Shown here piece after piece: positions 12,384 through 25,022 of a stretch of 64,000 bases of DNA (its first letter is position 1; each line of letters begins with the position of its first letter). The notes beneath the pieces were generated by a model. It saw only the letters and a program-made list of their open reading frames with translations, had not been told where the DNA came from and made no database searches. The DNA comes from Oxytricha trifallax (taxonomy: Eukaryota > Ciliophora > Spirotrichea > Sporadotrichida > Oxytrichidae). Where the stretch lies: positions 60,595 through 124,594 of the forward strand of contig ARYC01000779.1 in the NCBI GenBank assembly GCA_000711775.1. Direction: 5' to 3'. Both the position numbers and the translations under genes were made by a program.

Positions 12384-14024
12384 ATGTTAAAAAAATTCAG
12401 CCAGAAATCTCCAATCAATAAGAACCAAATTTTGAAGCACCATAAATATAAGGAGATACAATACTATATTGAGCAGATCTTAGATGCACGCAAAACTTAA
12501 AATGAGATGGAATTTCGTGTCAGATGGAAAGGATATGAGCCAAAGTTTGATAGCTGGATACCTGAATCAAATATTGATGGAGAGTGGGCGAAGGTTCAAG
12601 CTGAAAATATTTTGATCGACAAGATGCCCGAGCTCATGGAAATTAAGGTATATTAACAACGATACACTGGCCGATATAAAATAATTTAGAATGGAAAAGT
12701 TATTGTTTACACTTCAACATCATCAACCCACTATTAAGATTATTTAAAATCAATCGCAAGAAAGAAAAAGTCATCTAAATCATCTAAATAGAGCAGTATG
12801 TAACAAAACTAGGTAGAAATTACTGATGTGGAGAATGAATTCATAAGATGAAGATGTTGACGACTAGGAGGGCGACGATAAATACAATTATTCACATATT
12901 GACCCTGAACTAAACGACTACTAGTGCAGTTTCCAAAATTTTTCTGAAGAGGAGTTAAACATGTTGCGCGAGAAATATGACAGCTTTTAAGATGTAAGAT
13001 TTGGTTCTATGATTAAACAAACAAGGGAATAGTTTGTTTAAGGTGCCTATAAGTAGATTCTTGCATAATTCGACACTACGCGTTTGTATAAGGATGAAGT
13101 GAAATAGATGCCACTTGATAACATCTTTAAAAACTCGTACTGGCATCCGGGTTAACAGGAATAATCTAACAATTCTTGCTTTATTACTGCAACCAATATG
13201 GTGGCTGGGGGGGCCTCTATTTGACTTACCAGAAAAATTTCATGCTTTGTACGAATCAAGAACCCACATGCCTGGAAATAGAAAGATGGAGATTCCTTGG
13301 GAAGAGGGATACTGCTACAAGAATCTTCCCTACTTATTGTACGATCCCAACAACGATCAATGGCACAGTCCTATGCTTACAAGAGTGTTTTCTGGAGTAA
13401 TCCTTAGGAACTTGAAGAATAATATCCATTAAGGGTGGTTTGGCCTCCTAGAGACCGATAATCCAGACAGCAAGTTTATAATTCAGGTAATGATATTGAG
13501 TACTTCAAATGAAAATGGCTAAAATTAAATTCTTTAACAGTGCCATGCAGCAGCAGTAGTTGTAAAAGATGGAAATAAATGGATACTCCTCGATTCAACG
13601 GAGGATGGGCCAATTGAGATTACTCCTACTGGTGAAGAACTTAAGGAGTGGTATCAGGATGTACAATACATAGCAATGTTAGCAATTCGTCCAGATAACC
13701 CTCCTATGACCAAGAGAGATGCTTTTAAGAGAGAGTGGTACCGCATCATGAACGGAGAAAAATGATAAAGCAAGGAGGAAACAGAAAGATTATTATGAGT
13801 AGCAGAAAGAGTGTGCGAAAAGATCGAAGAGCCAGCCCTCACAACCAAAGAAATAAATAATACAGAACTGTCTAGCCTTAAATATCTGTCAGCATTCCAA
13901 GAAAACTAAGAGCAGAACAATTGCTAGGTAAAAGAGCCGACAGCGGAATGGAGGCGGACAAACGCACGGCTTTGTAGGACAGCACATTCAATGCAAGGTT
14001 AAAGAAGAAATTAAATGTGATTGA
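12384..14024 (+). pseudogene. Chromodomain plus cysteine-protease-like protein, frame-disrupted
   Basis: ATG 12384. Residues about 25-75 form a clear chromodomain: YYIEQILDARKTQ...FRVRWKGYEPKFDSWIPESN, with the aromatic cage residues Y/F, W and W in the usual places. Further on, NSCFITATNM (near 13165) followed by CHAAAVVVKDGNKWILLDS (after an intron-like GT..AG block at 13487-13540) resembles the Cys...His...Asp layout of papain-fold or Ulp1-like proteases; this protease reading is inference. Three frame breaks occur: near 12840, in a run of seven G near 13207 and in a run of five A near 13760. Each is correctable by one base, so they may be assembly errors. Chromodomains bind methylated histone tails and are common in integrating elements. 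A germline-limited element gene is my favoured reading. Confidence 0.5.
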
Positions 14025-14622
14025 GTGCCATAGAGCCTTGCTTGAAGATATCTAGAATTAACAGACTTCGATGATGATTGAGACAGAATGCAAGTTGAAG
14101 AAAATGGTGCTGTATGTTGATTCTATCTTGAAACTTCCACTAATTCCTAGAATGGATAATCTTCCACAATAAGTATTAGCTCCAGAAGCAGACAATGATT
14201 GCTTGATTGCTGCCTATTCCTGGTTGATGCTCAGCATCCCTAGAACCAAGCTGGCCCATTTCAAAGAGAAGATTGAGTAGGATGGGGAACAAGCACACTT
14301 AGACGAGTCAGACATTTGCAATGAAGAAGTAGCAGTGAACTGGGTGGAGGCGGCATTTCAGAAAACTACAGTGGAGATCGAGAATAAGCTCTTCACCTTC
14401 GTGTTTAAGATGTTCGAGGACAACCCCTACATCCCGCCCGCCTTTGCCATATAGTTCAAGATGATCCTCTCTAAGCCCAAACGCACCGGGTTCCAGTGGT
14501 GATATGATAACGAAGTCATGCTGAAGTTGGCCAACATGGTGAAGGACAATGACCCGAGGAAGACACCAGAGGCCTCGAGAGCAGCCTACCAGAAGATCAA
14601 GAAGATTATTAAAAAACCATGA
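13948..14622 (+). CDS. Unrecognised GC-rich ORF (225 codons, one in-frame TGA)
   Basis: ATG 13948 (MEADKRTALQDSTF) to TGA 14620-14622. The frame is also open upstream. There is one internal TGA at 14500-14502, directly after a TGG (FQW-TGA-YDNEV). The last 300 bases are GC-rich, like the start of the 5577 ORF and unlike the host genes, which suggests both belong to the same invading element. The protein is helical and charged with Trp- and Phe-rich segments (VNWVEAAFQKTTVE, FTFVFKMFEDNPYIPP). No family recognised. Confidence 0.4.
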
Positions 14623-14783
14623 TTACTGCTAATATTTTTCTAATATTTATATTATTAAAGTCAGTATTTAATTTTCTCTTTCACTTTATTTTCATATCTT
14701 TTATAAATATGAGCATGTATTTGAATATCTGGTAATATTTATATAAATTAATAATTTAAATCTAAAAATTTAAGAGAAATCTG

Positions 14784-17700
14784 ATGGACAACTAAAATTA
14801 ACAATAAAGCAATTATCAACGTGGAGGAGGAAACTACCAAAACAACAACAACAATTATCAGAGAAAGAATAATTACTCGAATAATAATAACAACAACTAC
14901 TAGAATAATAACAACAATTAAAGTAACTATGGCAACAATAATATTTTGAAATTTAATATTTATATATAGAAATTGTTGAATTGGACATGATAAAAAATAT
15001 TTTTAATTATATTAAATTTATTTTAATTAATATTATTAGATTTAAAGTTCATAAATTATAATTATTCTGTGAAAATTGGAAAATATCTAAAATAATATGC
15101 ATAATTCATTGTAAAATTACAAAGCTGCGGGTGTAAATTTTAAATATAAAAATAATAGTCTTAGATCAATCCTTTATATTTGAATTAATTTAAATAAAAA
15201 TATATCTAATTTTTATAAATTTAATATTCTCCAATATTCTAATTTATTTTAAATTAATTGATAAACAATAACAACTACCAATAAAACAAGGGACAATAAC
15301 AAATGTAACAAACATCTACTGGGTAATCGCAACTCAAGAATATTTGCTTTGACTTGAGTGAGATATATTTCCCGCTTTTTATTTTGCAGATGAGGTTTGA
15401 CATATTCGCACTTAGAAATAGGGCACAGAGATAGAACTATCAGGGACAGTTGGATCAACTGCAAAGTAATAATAATGACAATGCCAATGGTATTGCTAAA
15501 AATAATACAATAATGTTAATATTATGGCTTAAGGACTATTGATTTGTTCCAATAAGATACAATTTTATACTAATTCAAATACTTATTAGTTATTTGTACA
15601 ATAACTAGCCAGGCATGCAAGGTGCCTACGAAGCAATCGCAGACAGTGACTATGAAATGCTACAAGAATATCAAAGGCAATACTATGAGAACATGAACAA
15701 GTTTTTCTTTATTCTGAGAGATCAGTTCCTCCTGAACAAAATTCAAATTTGTGGCATTATGGTTTTCATTATCAAGAGAGAAAAGAACTACATCTTCGGA
15801 AGTAAGTATCCACATATTTAAATAAAATGTCATTGATATAGTTGATGACTCGACTGGTGTGATGACATGCGTTCTATGGCTTAATGACAACAAATAAGGC
15901 GGTTAATCTGCGAGAAGAAACCAGGATTTCAGAAATTTATTTGCTAATATTACTTTTGGATAAAGTCTAGCTATTCTTGGCACTATGGAGTATTCACTTA
16001 AAATAATTCAACTTTAAATATTTATTAAATTTTATGATGTTACGATTACAAAGATAAAATCTAAGTTAATTTTAAACTCCAATAAGATTCAGTTAAACTA
16101 AATTATCTTGGAATATTAGAGATGAAAGATTTTTTATTAATTAAAATTATCTAATTTAATGTTATATATTAATTTAAACTTATATATTTGATATGTTTTA
16201 ATTGATTTAATAAACCAATTCCATTAAATCGTTAAATTAGAAAAATCCTTTTCACTTTCATTTTGCTTAAATGTAAATTGTATTTTTTTAACGAGAATTA
16301 TCTTCGTATTAATCAACTTATAATTTCTAATTTTAGGTAAGGATTTATTTATTTTTATTTAAATACTATATGTCTTGATCTTTATAAAAAGAGATTTATG
16401 GTCATAGTTTATTTATTGAAAGCTTATAAGTTAATAAAGTCTGAAGCTTAAAATCATAAATTTACAATTTCAATAATGAATCAATTAACAAATTGTCAAT
16501 TGATTCATTTTTAGAGAATTTGCAAATAACTACTTACCAATAATTATTAAGAATATAAATTAGTAGACTTTTTATATACACTTATAGATCAGTTATTTTG
16601 GCAAATTTTGTTTTTTATAAAGTTAAATTCTCAAAGATATTTATTATAATTTACAATTAAAGTATGCTAAAAAATTATTCTTTTCCAATTAAGATTCCAA
16701 AAATAATGAAGTTTTTAAGGGTTTTTAAATGTTCATAAATTGAGACCAGTTAATGACATCAATGAAGAAATGTTGCAGTATCAGCAAACAATTAATGCAC
16801 AAAAAGGCTACTCTGAGCCTTTCAAGCCCTTCTAAAGAAGACTTTTTAATTCAAATTGGTAGTAAGAATAGTAAACTATGATGGAACAGTAAAGAATAAT
16901 TTAAGAGTAGAAGTAGTAGGCAGCTAAGGAAATTGGAGATGGTGAAGATTTTCATAAGCATAAGATAAACAGAATTAAGAAAAACATCAATGATTATATT
17001 TTGAATAACTATCACGATCTTTTCAAGTCAGAGGCTTCGAAAAAGTAAGGTGAATTAACTTCTCCTAATAAAGTGTCAAACAATCTAATTCTTACCAATT
17101 CTATTTCCTTAGATCACTAGAACATCACAGTGTCAGAGAAAGACTTTCTTGAAAATAAGGAGCTTCTAGACAAAATCATTGAAGAAATTAATTTTAGTGA
17201 CTAGCGATACAAGGACCCAAAGGAGCTTTTGAAGGAATGTCTGGGTGAACTCGAGCAGAAAGGCTTCGTGAATCTTCTAGGCGATACTATGCGCCAATAC
17301 ATAATCCAAATCAGAGAGCAGAAGAACAAGCTTAAATTGTTTATTGAGTGTGAGTTGAAGAGATCAAACGGCATGCCATTCGAAATTATCTACAAAAATG
17401 TGTGCTAGGAGTAAAATAGTTTTTATACGAAAGGATTTGTGTTTAAGATTATCGATGTGTTGTTTCAAATGGGATGCATATATGAGAAGAGCAAACTAAA
17501 CTTTGCATATTTGGATAATCAATTTTGGGCTATGGGGAAGCATCCTCCCCCCCCCTAATGTATACTTTTTATTTTGTAGTCTGATAGAGTTTTTAACGCT
17601 GAGTAATAGTAGCTGATGAACATGGTCTACGCGAGCAATAGTTTTTGAGCTATGATCACTTATAAGTCAAAAAATTATATATAAAATCATCATAAAATTG

Positions 17701-18168
17701 ACAAAAATTTTCAATTTTTCTTCAAATTTTTAATTTTCATAAAATTATCGATTTAAGTGAAAAATAAGAAATTTAACAAAATTATATAAATCTTATTTAA
17801 TTATTAACAATAAAATTAAAAAATAAAATTATTCTCTCTTATTAAAAAAATGCAAAAACAATTATTTTTCAATTTTATTGTTAATAATTAAATAAGATTT
17901 ATATAATTTGTTAAATTTCTTATTTTTCACTTAAATCGATAATTTTATGAAAATTAAAAATTTGAAGAAAAATTGAAAATTTTTGTCAATTTTATGATGA
18001 TTTTATATATAATTTTTTGACTTATAAGAGGTCATAGCTAAAAAACTATTGCTCGCGTAGACCATGTTCATCAGCTACTATTACTCAGCGTAAAAAACTC
18101 TATCAGACTAAAAAATAAAAAGTATACATTAGGGGGGGGGAGGATGCTTCCCCATAGCCCAATTTTGA
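14784..18168 (+). CDS. STN1: STN1, CST telomere-capping complex subunit (segmented germline gene)
   Basis: ATG 14784 starts an Asn/Gln-rich leader (first MDS to about 14941). The second MDS carries EIYFPLFILQMRFDIF, comparable to the start of human STN1. The OB fold follows (15616-15998): NKIQICGIMVFII...IDDSTGVMTCVLWLND, very close to the human DDSTGVINCICWK. A 40-nt intron sits at 15802-15841. The last long MDS (about 16737-17525) encodes the C-terminal winged-helix region (KELLKECLGELEQKGF, KGFVFKIIDVLFQMGC). The real stop TGA (18166-18168) is reached only after removal of the foldback element 17526-18161. Known: STN1 with CTC1 and TEN1 caps telomeres and recruits polymerase alpha-primase, which suits a cell with very many telomeres. 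Confidence 0.88.
14934..15271. repeat. IES 1 of STN1, pointer AACAATAA
   Basis: AACAATAA at 14934-14941 and 15264-15271 flanks an AT-rich non-coding spacer (330 bases between repeat starts). Removing spacer plus one copy joins ...SNYGNNN to NYQQNKGQQ in frame. Confidence 0.75.
15501..15604. repeat. IES 2 of STN1, pointer AATAA
   Basis: AATAA at 15501-15505 and 15600-15604, 99 bases apart. Joining there gives GIAKNN-QPGMQGAYEA in frame. A longer shared word TACAATAA lies close by (first copy 15505-15512) but would shift the frame, so AATAA is preferred. Confidence 0.55.
16000..16736. other. IES 3 of STN1 (borders approximate)
   Basis: About 735 bases of AT-rich DNA with no STN1-like frame separate the OB fold, ending LAILGTMEYSLK, from the next coding segment beginning LRPVNDINEEML. 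No pointer that preserves frame could be fixed by eye. Confidence 0.5.
17526..18161. mobile_element. 636-bp foldback element at the STN1 stop codon, 4-bp target duplication ATTT
   Basis: The ends TGGGCTATGGGGAAGC... and its reverse complement form arms of about 300 bases each around a short AT-rich centre near 17840. Each arm carries a C/G homopolymer run near its end. ATTT flanks both sides (17522-17525 and 18162-18165); the exact split between repeat and duplication is ambiguous by a base or two. Exact excision gives Gln-Phe-TGA, the natural STN1 end. With the element present the stop is lost. No protein is encoded. Confidence 0.8.
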
Positions 18169-18406
18169 GTTTATTCATATAGTGAAATTTTGGACTGAGA
18201 TGAAATTTATTTTGAGAAATTTATATAAAAAGTGAATAACTCGTTTAAATGATTAATTTGTTAACATAAATTAAAGTTCATACTTATATTAAAATCTTAT
18301 TCATTATACCCATTTTCAATGTTGTCAACAAAAGATTTATAGACAAGTTTTGCATGTGTTTTAGCACCTCATTAATTTGCAAAATTTTACTTAGTTAACC
18401 TGTCAA

Positions 18407-21262
18407 TCAAAACATTTCTAGTATTAGGTTAGCTTAGTAAGCCATCTATTTAATAGAACTGCTTTCATTTATATTAAATTATTGGCCAAGAATTTGGTTG
18501 TTGCTGCTAATTTATTTGAGTTTTAAATTTTCTTCTAGCAACTTATTTACCTGGAGAGCTTTGAAAGTTAATTCATCTTGCAAGGTATCAATTATAGTAC
18601 ACAGCTTTTAAGTTTCAAAAAATATCTACATTTTAAAATACAGGTAAAAAATCAAATAATTTAAATGCTATAAAGTTAGTCTAGCATCCTTTTGCTATTA
18701 CTATAAAACAGAGCTTAGTTACTTTACATTATTCATGTTTGAGTAGCTATTATTAATTGAAATGGGTTGCTGAGCCAATATGGTTCCACTGGAAGTTATA
18801 GGTAAGTTTTGATGCATGCCTCCTTCTATTAAGATTTAGGTAGTTTGGAAGTGTTTGCTATCTTACGGGGTGATTTCATTTAACATGAAACTATTTTAAT
18901 ACCCTCCAGGTTTTTAAAGTTTAAATATATTTAATGGACAAATAATTGTCTTAATAAGCGTGATTAGTTCAAATAAAATTTAAGATGTTTATTAAATAAA
19001 ACAAATCAAACCTGAATATCTTTTAATTTATATTTTTATGTAATTGGTCTGTGAAATACCATTTGGTGAGATATAAGCTAAAATTATAACTTTATTATTC
19101 TATATATTTTTATTGATTCAAAATTTTACAGTATTACTTGACTTTCTCATAAATAATTGTACCATATTCAAAAAACTTTATAATTTTAGATACTTTCAGT
19201 AATTTGCTATTAATTAAGCAATAAAATTAATTGGTTAAGTTTAAAGACTTTGGTTCATAAATTAAGTACCATAGGTTTTATTATTATTCCCTTTTCCAGA
19301 TAATTAGCTTATCATAGGATTGTATGTGTGACTTGAATTTGGGCTTTAAGATCTTGTCATCTATAATTATATTAAAATTATACGACAATACTAGCTAAAA
19401 CTCAAGTTTCTTTTTAACCAATTTTTACTATACTGACTGTGATGATTAGACAACGTGCCATTCCTACTTTACCCATGCTTGAAACCCCAATTATTATTTT
19501 AACTAATTTAAGCATTATCCATGCTTGTATTATGAGTATTATTCGAACTATAATTTAAAAACTAATTGTAGCCATTTTTTCCTTGATTATTCTGATAGGG
19601 ACTAGACTAATTAGCATTTTAAATGTTTTAATTGCTTCCTTGATTTGGAATAAGTTGCACAGATGATACCATTGATTGCTTCTTTTTTATTTGGTCTCAG
19701 CAATACCTTCTCATTAGGTGTTTAATCAATAAATAAAATTTTAAATAGATTAATCTCAAAATACATATTTAATATCTATTAGAACTTGGCTGATGATCCG
19801 GGAGTAATGGATCTCCTATGTTCATCCGTTGATTTATACTCAATTTTTTCATTCATTGTAACAAATGTCCTCACACTCATAGCTCTTGCAGCAAACAGTA
19901 AAGTTGAGAAAGATTTATCATAGTGAATGAGAGAAGGACTGATGCATGCACAAATTGAATTTTTGCTATTTCCACCCAGACTCTCAGTCAATAGTCTGGT
20001 TAATTTACTATCTCTAAATAGCACATGCATCAAGGATTTTCTGAAGCTAAAGCCGAAATACAGTTGCTTAAAGCAGCTATGGATTTATTAATGTTCTTTG
20101 CTTCTTATAGTCTCATTCCTTCTGACTCAGTTTTTGAAAGTCTTTCCGAACCCGCTAAATCAACAATTGTTAGCAATGCTTTCTTAAAGTGTTTCTTTTT
20201 GAATTAGCCTGATTTTTGTCCTTTTTGTGGAGACATTAGTCTCAACCCAGCGCTATTCAACAAATATTTACAAAACTGCATGTGATCTGCTCGAGTTCTT
20301 ATTCATTGCTGTCTGATTTACTGATCTCCGTTTTGCTCCAATTTTAATTAACTCATACAGCTATTCCTTTGATTTTACATTCACCTGAGTTAAGCCATCA
20401 ACGAATATCCCCGTCTTTGAATCTTCTCTAAGTTTTAAATTGATTCCTTACCCAGCTTAATTTATATAGAAGCATATAAAAAGTAATATTTCCAAGAGAT
20501 GTTGATGAAGAACCTTGTCTTATTGGACTCTATGACATGTGTTTAGTATGACTTGAACTTCCACAGGCAGCACTGCTTAGATTTTCAGTTGAAGATCCTG
20601 CACCAGACTGCAACAGTAAATCAGTTATCTGTTCCATATAAATTTCAAGAAAGCTCATAGTTATTCTGAACTGAGCTTTATTCGGATTTTTTTTTATAAA
20701 ATCGAATAAATGAGCTGCACATCTGGAAACAATACCATTATCTTCATAAATTTCATCGATTCCTCTTCGATTGACATTTGAATTTAAGTGATCAAGTGAA
20801 GCTTTACTACCGAAAATAGTATGAGTTTTTCCTGATCCTGTCTGATCATAAGACATCACAACGTCATTAAAGCCATTAAGCACATCTTAGACACAGGATA
20901 AGCTATTTACTCATAGGCTTAATATTAGTCAGAAGATTAGTCTAGCACACAACCATACTTGAAATGCCTTACATCTTGGTCTGGTCTCACCATAGAGAGT
21001 GATTAATTGTCCTAAATAAAACCATATTAGTAATATGCAAATTTAAAGTCTATTGAAAGAATGAGCGATTTTAAGTACTTTTATTAAATCTAGAATTTCT
21101 TACATTGTAAAATTGAATGCATTATTATTTCCCCTTCTTCCCACCAGACAATTCATCATCCAAAAATGGTCTCACTCTTAGGACAACTATTGAATTATTG
21201 AACTAAAAGTATTTTACCTAGAAATCAATTAATTTCATCTTGATTAGCATTTTATTAAGCAT
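18407..21262 (-). CDS. Kinesin motor protein with coiled-coil tail
   Basis: Reading on the minus strand from ATG 21262-21260: IVVLRVRPFLDD is the start of the motor. The P-loop YDQTGSGKTHTIFG follows near 20840 (the usual G in YGQTGSGKT is D here). Switch I is NKNSSRSHAVLQIF near 20310 and switch II is VDLAGSERLSK near 20170. The motor end reads HVLFRDSKLTRLLTESLGGNS (20030-19965). A tail after an AT-rich break (about 19780-18830, IES-like) encodes LCTIIDTLQDELTFKALQVN and ends at TGA 18409-18407. Two one-base frame problems (about 20240 and 20045) and an undetermined intron or IES near 20930-21130 remain. Known: kinesins walk on microtubules using ATP. The subfamily is undetermined. Confidence 0.8.
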
Positions 21263-21464
21263 TGTTTTATGATGAGGTATCTAACATGTTTTAATTTTGC
21301 TTTTCGCTTATAAAAATTGTTTTTATTAATAAAATTTGAACTTGATAAATTACATTCATGCTTTCATTGTAAATTTGAGACATTTCGTGTTCACTTGATG
21401 AAGATAAGCTAAATTGAAAATATAAACTACTAACAAATTTAAAATCTGAAATTAATTAAAATAT

Positions 21465-24400
21465 ATGAATTCTAACATCAATCCAAATTCCAATCTAGAG
21501 CTGTCTCTTCTGGATAACGAAATAGAAAAGATTTCCTCAAGGTATTAGCTATCAAATAGATAGCAGCAATTACCATTTTCTTTTACTTAAACTCTCTAGC
21601 AAAATGGAAGTCTTAGTAATCGAGGAGGTCCGATGTCTCAATAATTGATCTATTAAGATGGAATGATTTAAAAATTATTTTGGACTTTTTATGTTAATTA
21701 TCATAATTTAGGAAATTAAACCAACCAATAAGAAATGATGCAATATTAAATGCTGCAAAATTAAATAAACAATTAATAGACTATGCCTTTGCAAATTCTA
21801 TAGTAGTCTATGATTTAAAACTACAATGTGAACCAAGGGAATCTTTAGGCTTCAACTCTAAAAATAAACGTAAAAAATTACTAAGATGGTTTAATTAATT
21901 CTATGAAATCACCATCAGTGCTTACTTTCGGAGGTACAATGATCAATAGTAACAGCAATGAAGATTATTTGAAAATTATTATATTTTTAAGTCTCAAATA
22001 TTGCATAGAGTCAATCAACAAGTGACAGATAATCTTAAAATGTTATACCTGACTTGATAAATCCCCTTTAAGAGCAAACTTTGAATAATCAAGGTTAGAT
22101 TCCTAAACCTAAGGATTAAAAATAAAATTCATAGCAAGCTACTATAAATACTTAAAAAATTAACCCAAAGGACTTAAGCAATGAAGAGCTAGAATATATA
22201 ATAAAGACAGGCAAGATTCCCCCTAGGCTGCTTCAGGCTTAAAACAGTAATAAATAAGAGTAATAATCATAAAAGATAGTGACACATAAAGAAAACTTAC
22301 AATAGTATCAAGCTAATGCTAAATTTTAAAACAACAATGCTTTGTAAGGGATACCTCAGCTCATAAAACCTAACTAAATTGTATTAAGCTAAATTACCAA
22401 TCAAAATTAAGGGTATGCAAATATAACCTAGGCATCAACAGTAAATAACAGTTATTTGTAATAGCAGACACAAATACCAAACTTTTAATAGAGTTTAAAT
22501 AATTAAGAAGAGAATGTGTTATTGAAGAATTACAACTCCCCTAGGATAATATATGATTCACTAATGACTTAAATTTCGAAGTAGTAGCAATAGATCTAGC
22601 ATTTATTTATTGTATATCTTGCACAATTTTAAATTTATCTAGGCTCTTTAGACAAACAGCTTGGTGACAACAAATCTCCAGCCCATCCCAAATTTTAATT
22701 AGTAGACTAGACCTACAAATTCTTTCATAAACCATTTAGACAATTCAGCAATTTCAAAGACTCTCGATTTATCCCAGAACTTTATCGGTAATATGAATTA
22801 ACCTTCCATGATAGCCACTAATTAAGCCAATTAAATGAATAAATCTAATTCTGTTAATAGCAACTAAAGTCAAGCGGCTTCATAAGCCATGAAAGCTCTC
22901 TTAGATAAGGTAAAACAACTGGAGAGTGAAAATTAGTTGCTTAATGATAAATTAAGTATTACTGAGACTCAATACTCTGATCATTTATTTATATTATAAA
23001 CTTAGATTCTTTAATAAACTAAATATATGCTATATAAGTGCATAAAAACTGACTTATCAGGTTCACCGTCTGTAATAAAAGCTCAGAGAAGAAATAGAGA
23101 AATCTCAGAGATCTGAACTCTAAATGAAAGATGAGTTGTAAATGTTAAAAAGATAGGTAGAAAATGTTGAAAATGAAAAACTTAGATATCTCGAGGAGAA
23201 CTCTAATGAGCGAGAACAATGGAGAGCTCAGCTGAAATAAGTCGAGGAAGAAAATTCTAGGCTTAAAAGACAATTAGAAAAAAATTTGGAGAAATATGCT
23301 GGTATAGAGGAGACGATTAAAGATATCAGAAGAAGGGAGTAGCATCTAAGGGAAAGATACTATTCTCTAAAAATAAAACTAATTTTCATTCAAATTTTAT
23401 ATTGAAAGATATGAAAGAGAAGTAGACAGCGAAAACGAAAGAGGTAAGATTATTGAGAAATATGTTGAGGATACAAAGCGGAGATACGAAGATCTAAAAT
23501 CCAAACTTAAAGAAAAGAACAAAAAGCTCGAACTTGAGAACCAGCAGCTTAATGAAGAGGTAGACAAAGTATAAATTGAGAAGGAAAGATATATCAATCA
23601 TTTACAAAGGGATCTTGAGAGATGGAAGAGAGAAAGCCAAATGTTAAAGGAAGAAATGAGCATTCTTGGGGGCAGTGAGGATAAAGAGTAAGAAAAACAA
23701 AAATTTGTAAGTAAAAAGGAGTCTAAGAAAGAAAGACTAAGCTAGTAAGCAGCTGTATCACTAGTTAATTTTTAATATTTATAATTTTATAAGGCATCAC
23801 GCCAAAAACTTCTCAATATGTTTAAAACAGGAGATGCAAATCACCTTTAAAATAGAGAAATTAAGATGATCCAAATAGCATTCTAATAAGGACCATGAAT
23901 GTTAACTAAACAATTGATGACTAGATCTTTAAATCTATAGAGTCTAACACAAACACTGATTAAAGTTAACCTTCAGGATAAGCGACTAAAAGAAGCAAAA
24001 TAGCAAAGAAAACTATAGAAGAGAATATTAGAAAGATTTCTGAATTAGTGTCCAAACAAACTGCAAAACAATCAAAATCTAAGAATATAAAGAGACATAA
24101 CTCTAACGTACCTTCTTAAGTTATAAAAAACACAGCAGATAAAGAAAACTAAAATCACTGGAATCCTAATGTGAGTTCTCATTAACAAAAAATTGAAATC
24201 CACTCGTTAAGAACCAGTTCTGCTTTGAAAAATAGAGTGAGTTCAAGTGAAAGAAAAGCAGATCAAGATCCTCTCATAATCATTATACGCTTCAAAATCA
24301 TTCCTCACCTTCCAAGTTAACCAAATCTAAGTTAAAAAATCTCAACAGTTAATTAGATAGTTTATTAAGAAAAAATAGTCGTGGAAAATCTCCCAATCTT

Positions 24401-24959
24401 TAAAAGTCCAAGCTTAAAGAGCGATCATTAAATGGTGTCTAGAGCTAGTCCAATCAGATTTCTATAAACACTAAGAAAGGAAGAGCTGAAAATGTTGAAA
24501 TTTTAGATAACATTACTAGCATAGATACTAAGCTGCATGAAAGTAAGGACTTCATCTTTATAGAGAATAATCCTTCTCAAAGATCTCAATCAAATTAGAA
24601 ACAGTAGCAATAACAATTTTTTGAGCAAAATCTTCAATTCAGGAACTAAAATCAGTACAAAAGACCATCAATTGAAAGTATAGGATCAATACCTTTTGGT
24701 TTAAGTTCTACAAATTCTGAATATGGAGCATTTCTTTACTCTCATTAATCAAGCGTTGATTAGATTCCTGGTTCTGATTTCCTCATGCTAAACATTATCG
24801 ATCCAACTTCCTCTTACGTGAATCTTGATAGATATTCTAAACCACTAGATCTCAACAATTTTAATTCTAATGATAGCAATCAATGTCTGGGACGCTCGCT
24901 TTTCTTAACTTAATGGAAGTTAATCAACTAAAAATACAATTCAACATGAAAGACTGAGT
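21465..24959 (+). CDS. Long coiled-coil protein (centrosomal or basal-body type architecture, unidentified)
   Basis: ATG 21465 opens a Gln/Asn/Ser-rich N-terminal third (to about 22880). This is followed by an extended coiled coil, for example MKALLDKVKQLESENQLLND near 22890, then LREEIEKSQRSELQMKDEL and LKEKNKKLELENQQLNEEVD (about 23080-23690). A Ser/Lys-rich C-terminal part rich in SP and SS motifs ends at TGA 24957-24959. AT-rich breaks near 22000-22080, 22580-22660, 22985-23070 and 23370-23405 are probable introns or IESs. One- or two-base frame shifts occur near 23868 and 24272. No catalytic domain is visible; a structural role is likely but inferred only from the coiled coil. Confidence 0.65.
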
Positions 24960-25022
24960 GTATACTATTTTTTATATTCTTCTGTATATTAATTAAAGAA
25001 AATTCATTATATATAAACTATC

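Noticed and set aside
13176-13400. Alternative Cys-rich frame through the protease-like region
   Set aside because: The neighbouring frame continues across the intron to CHAAAVV and LLDS and is more coherent; the Cys-rich frame ends soon after.
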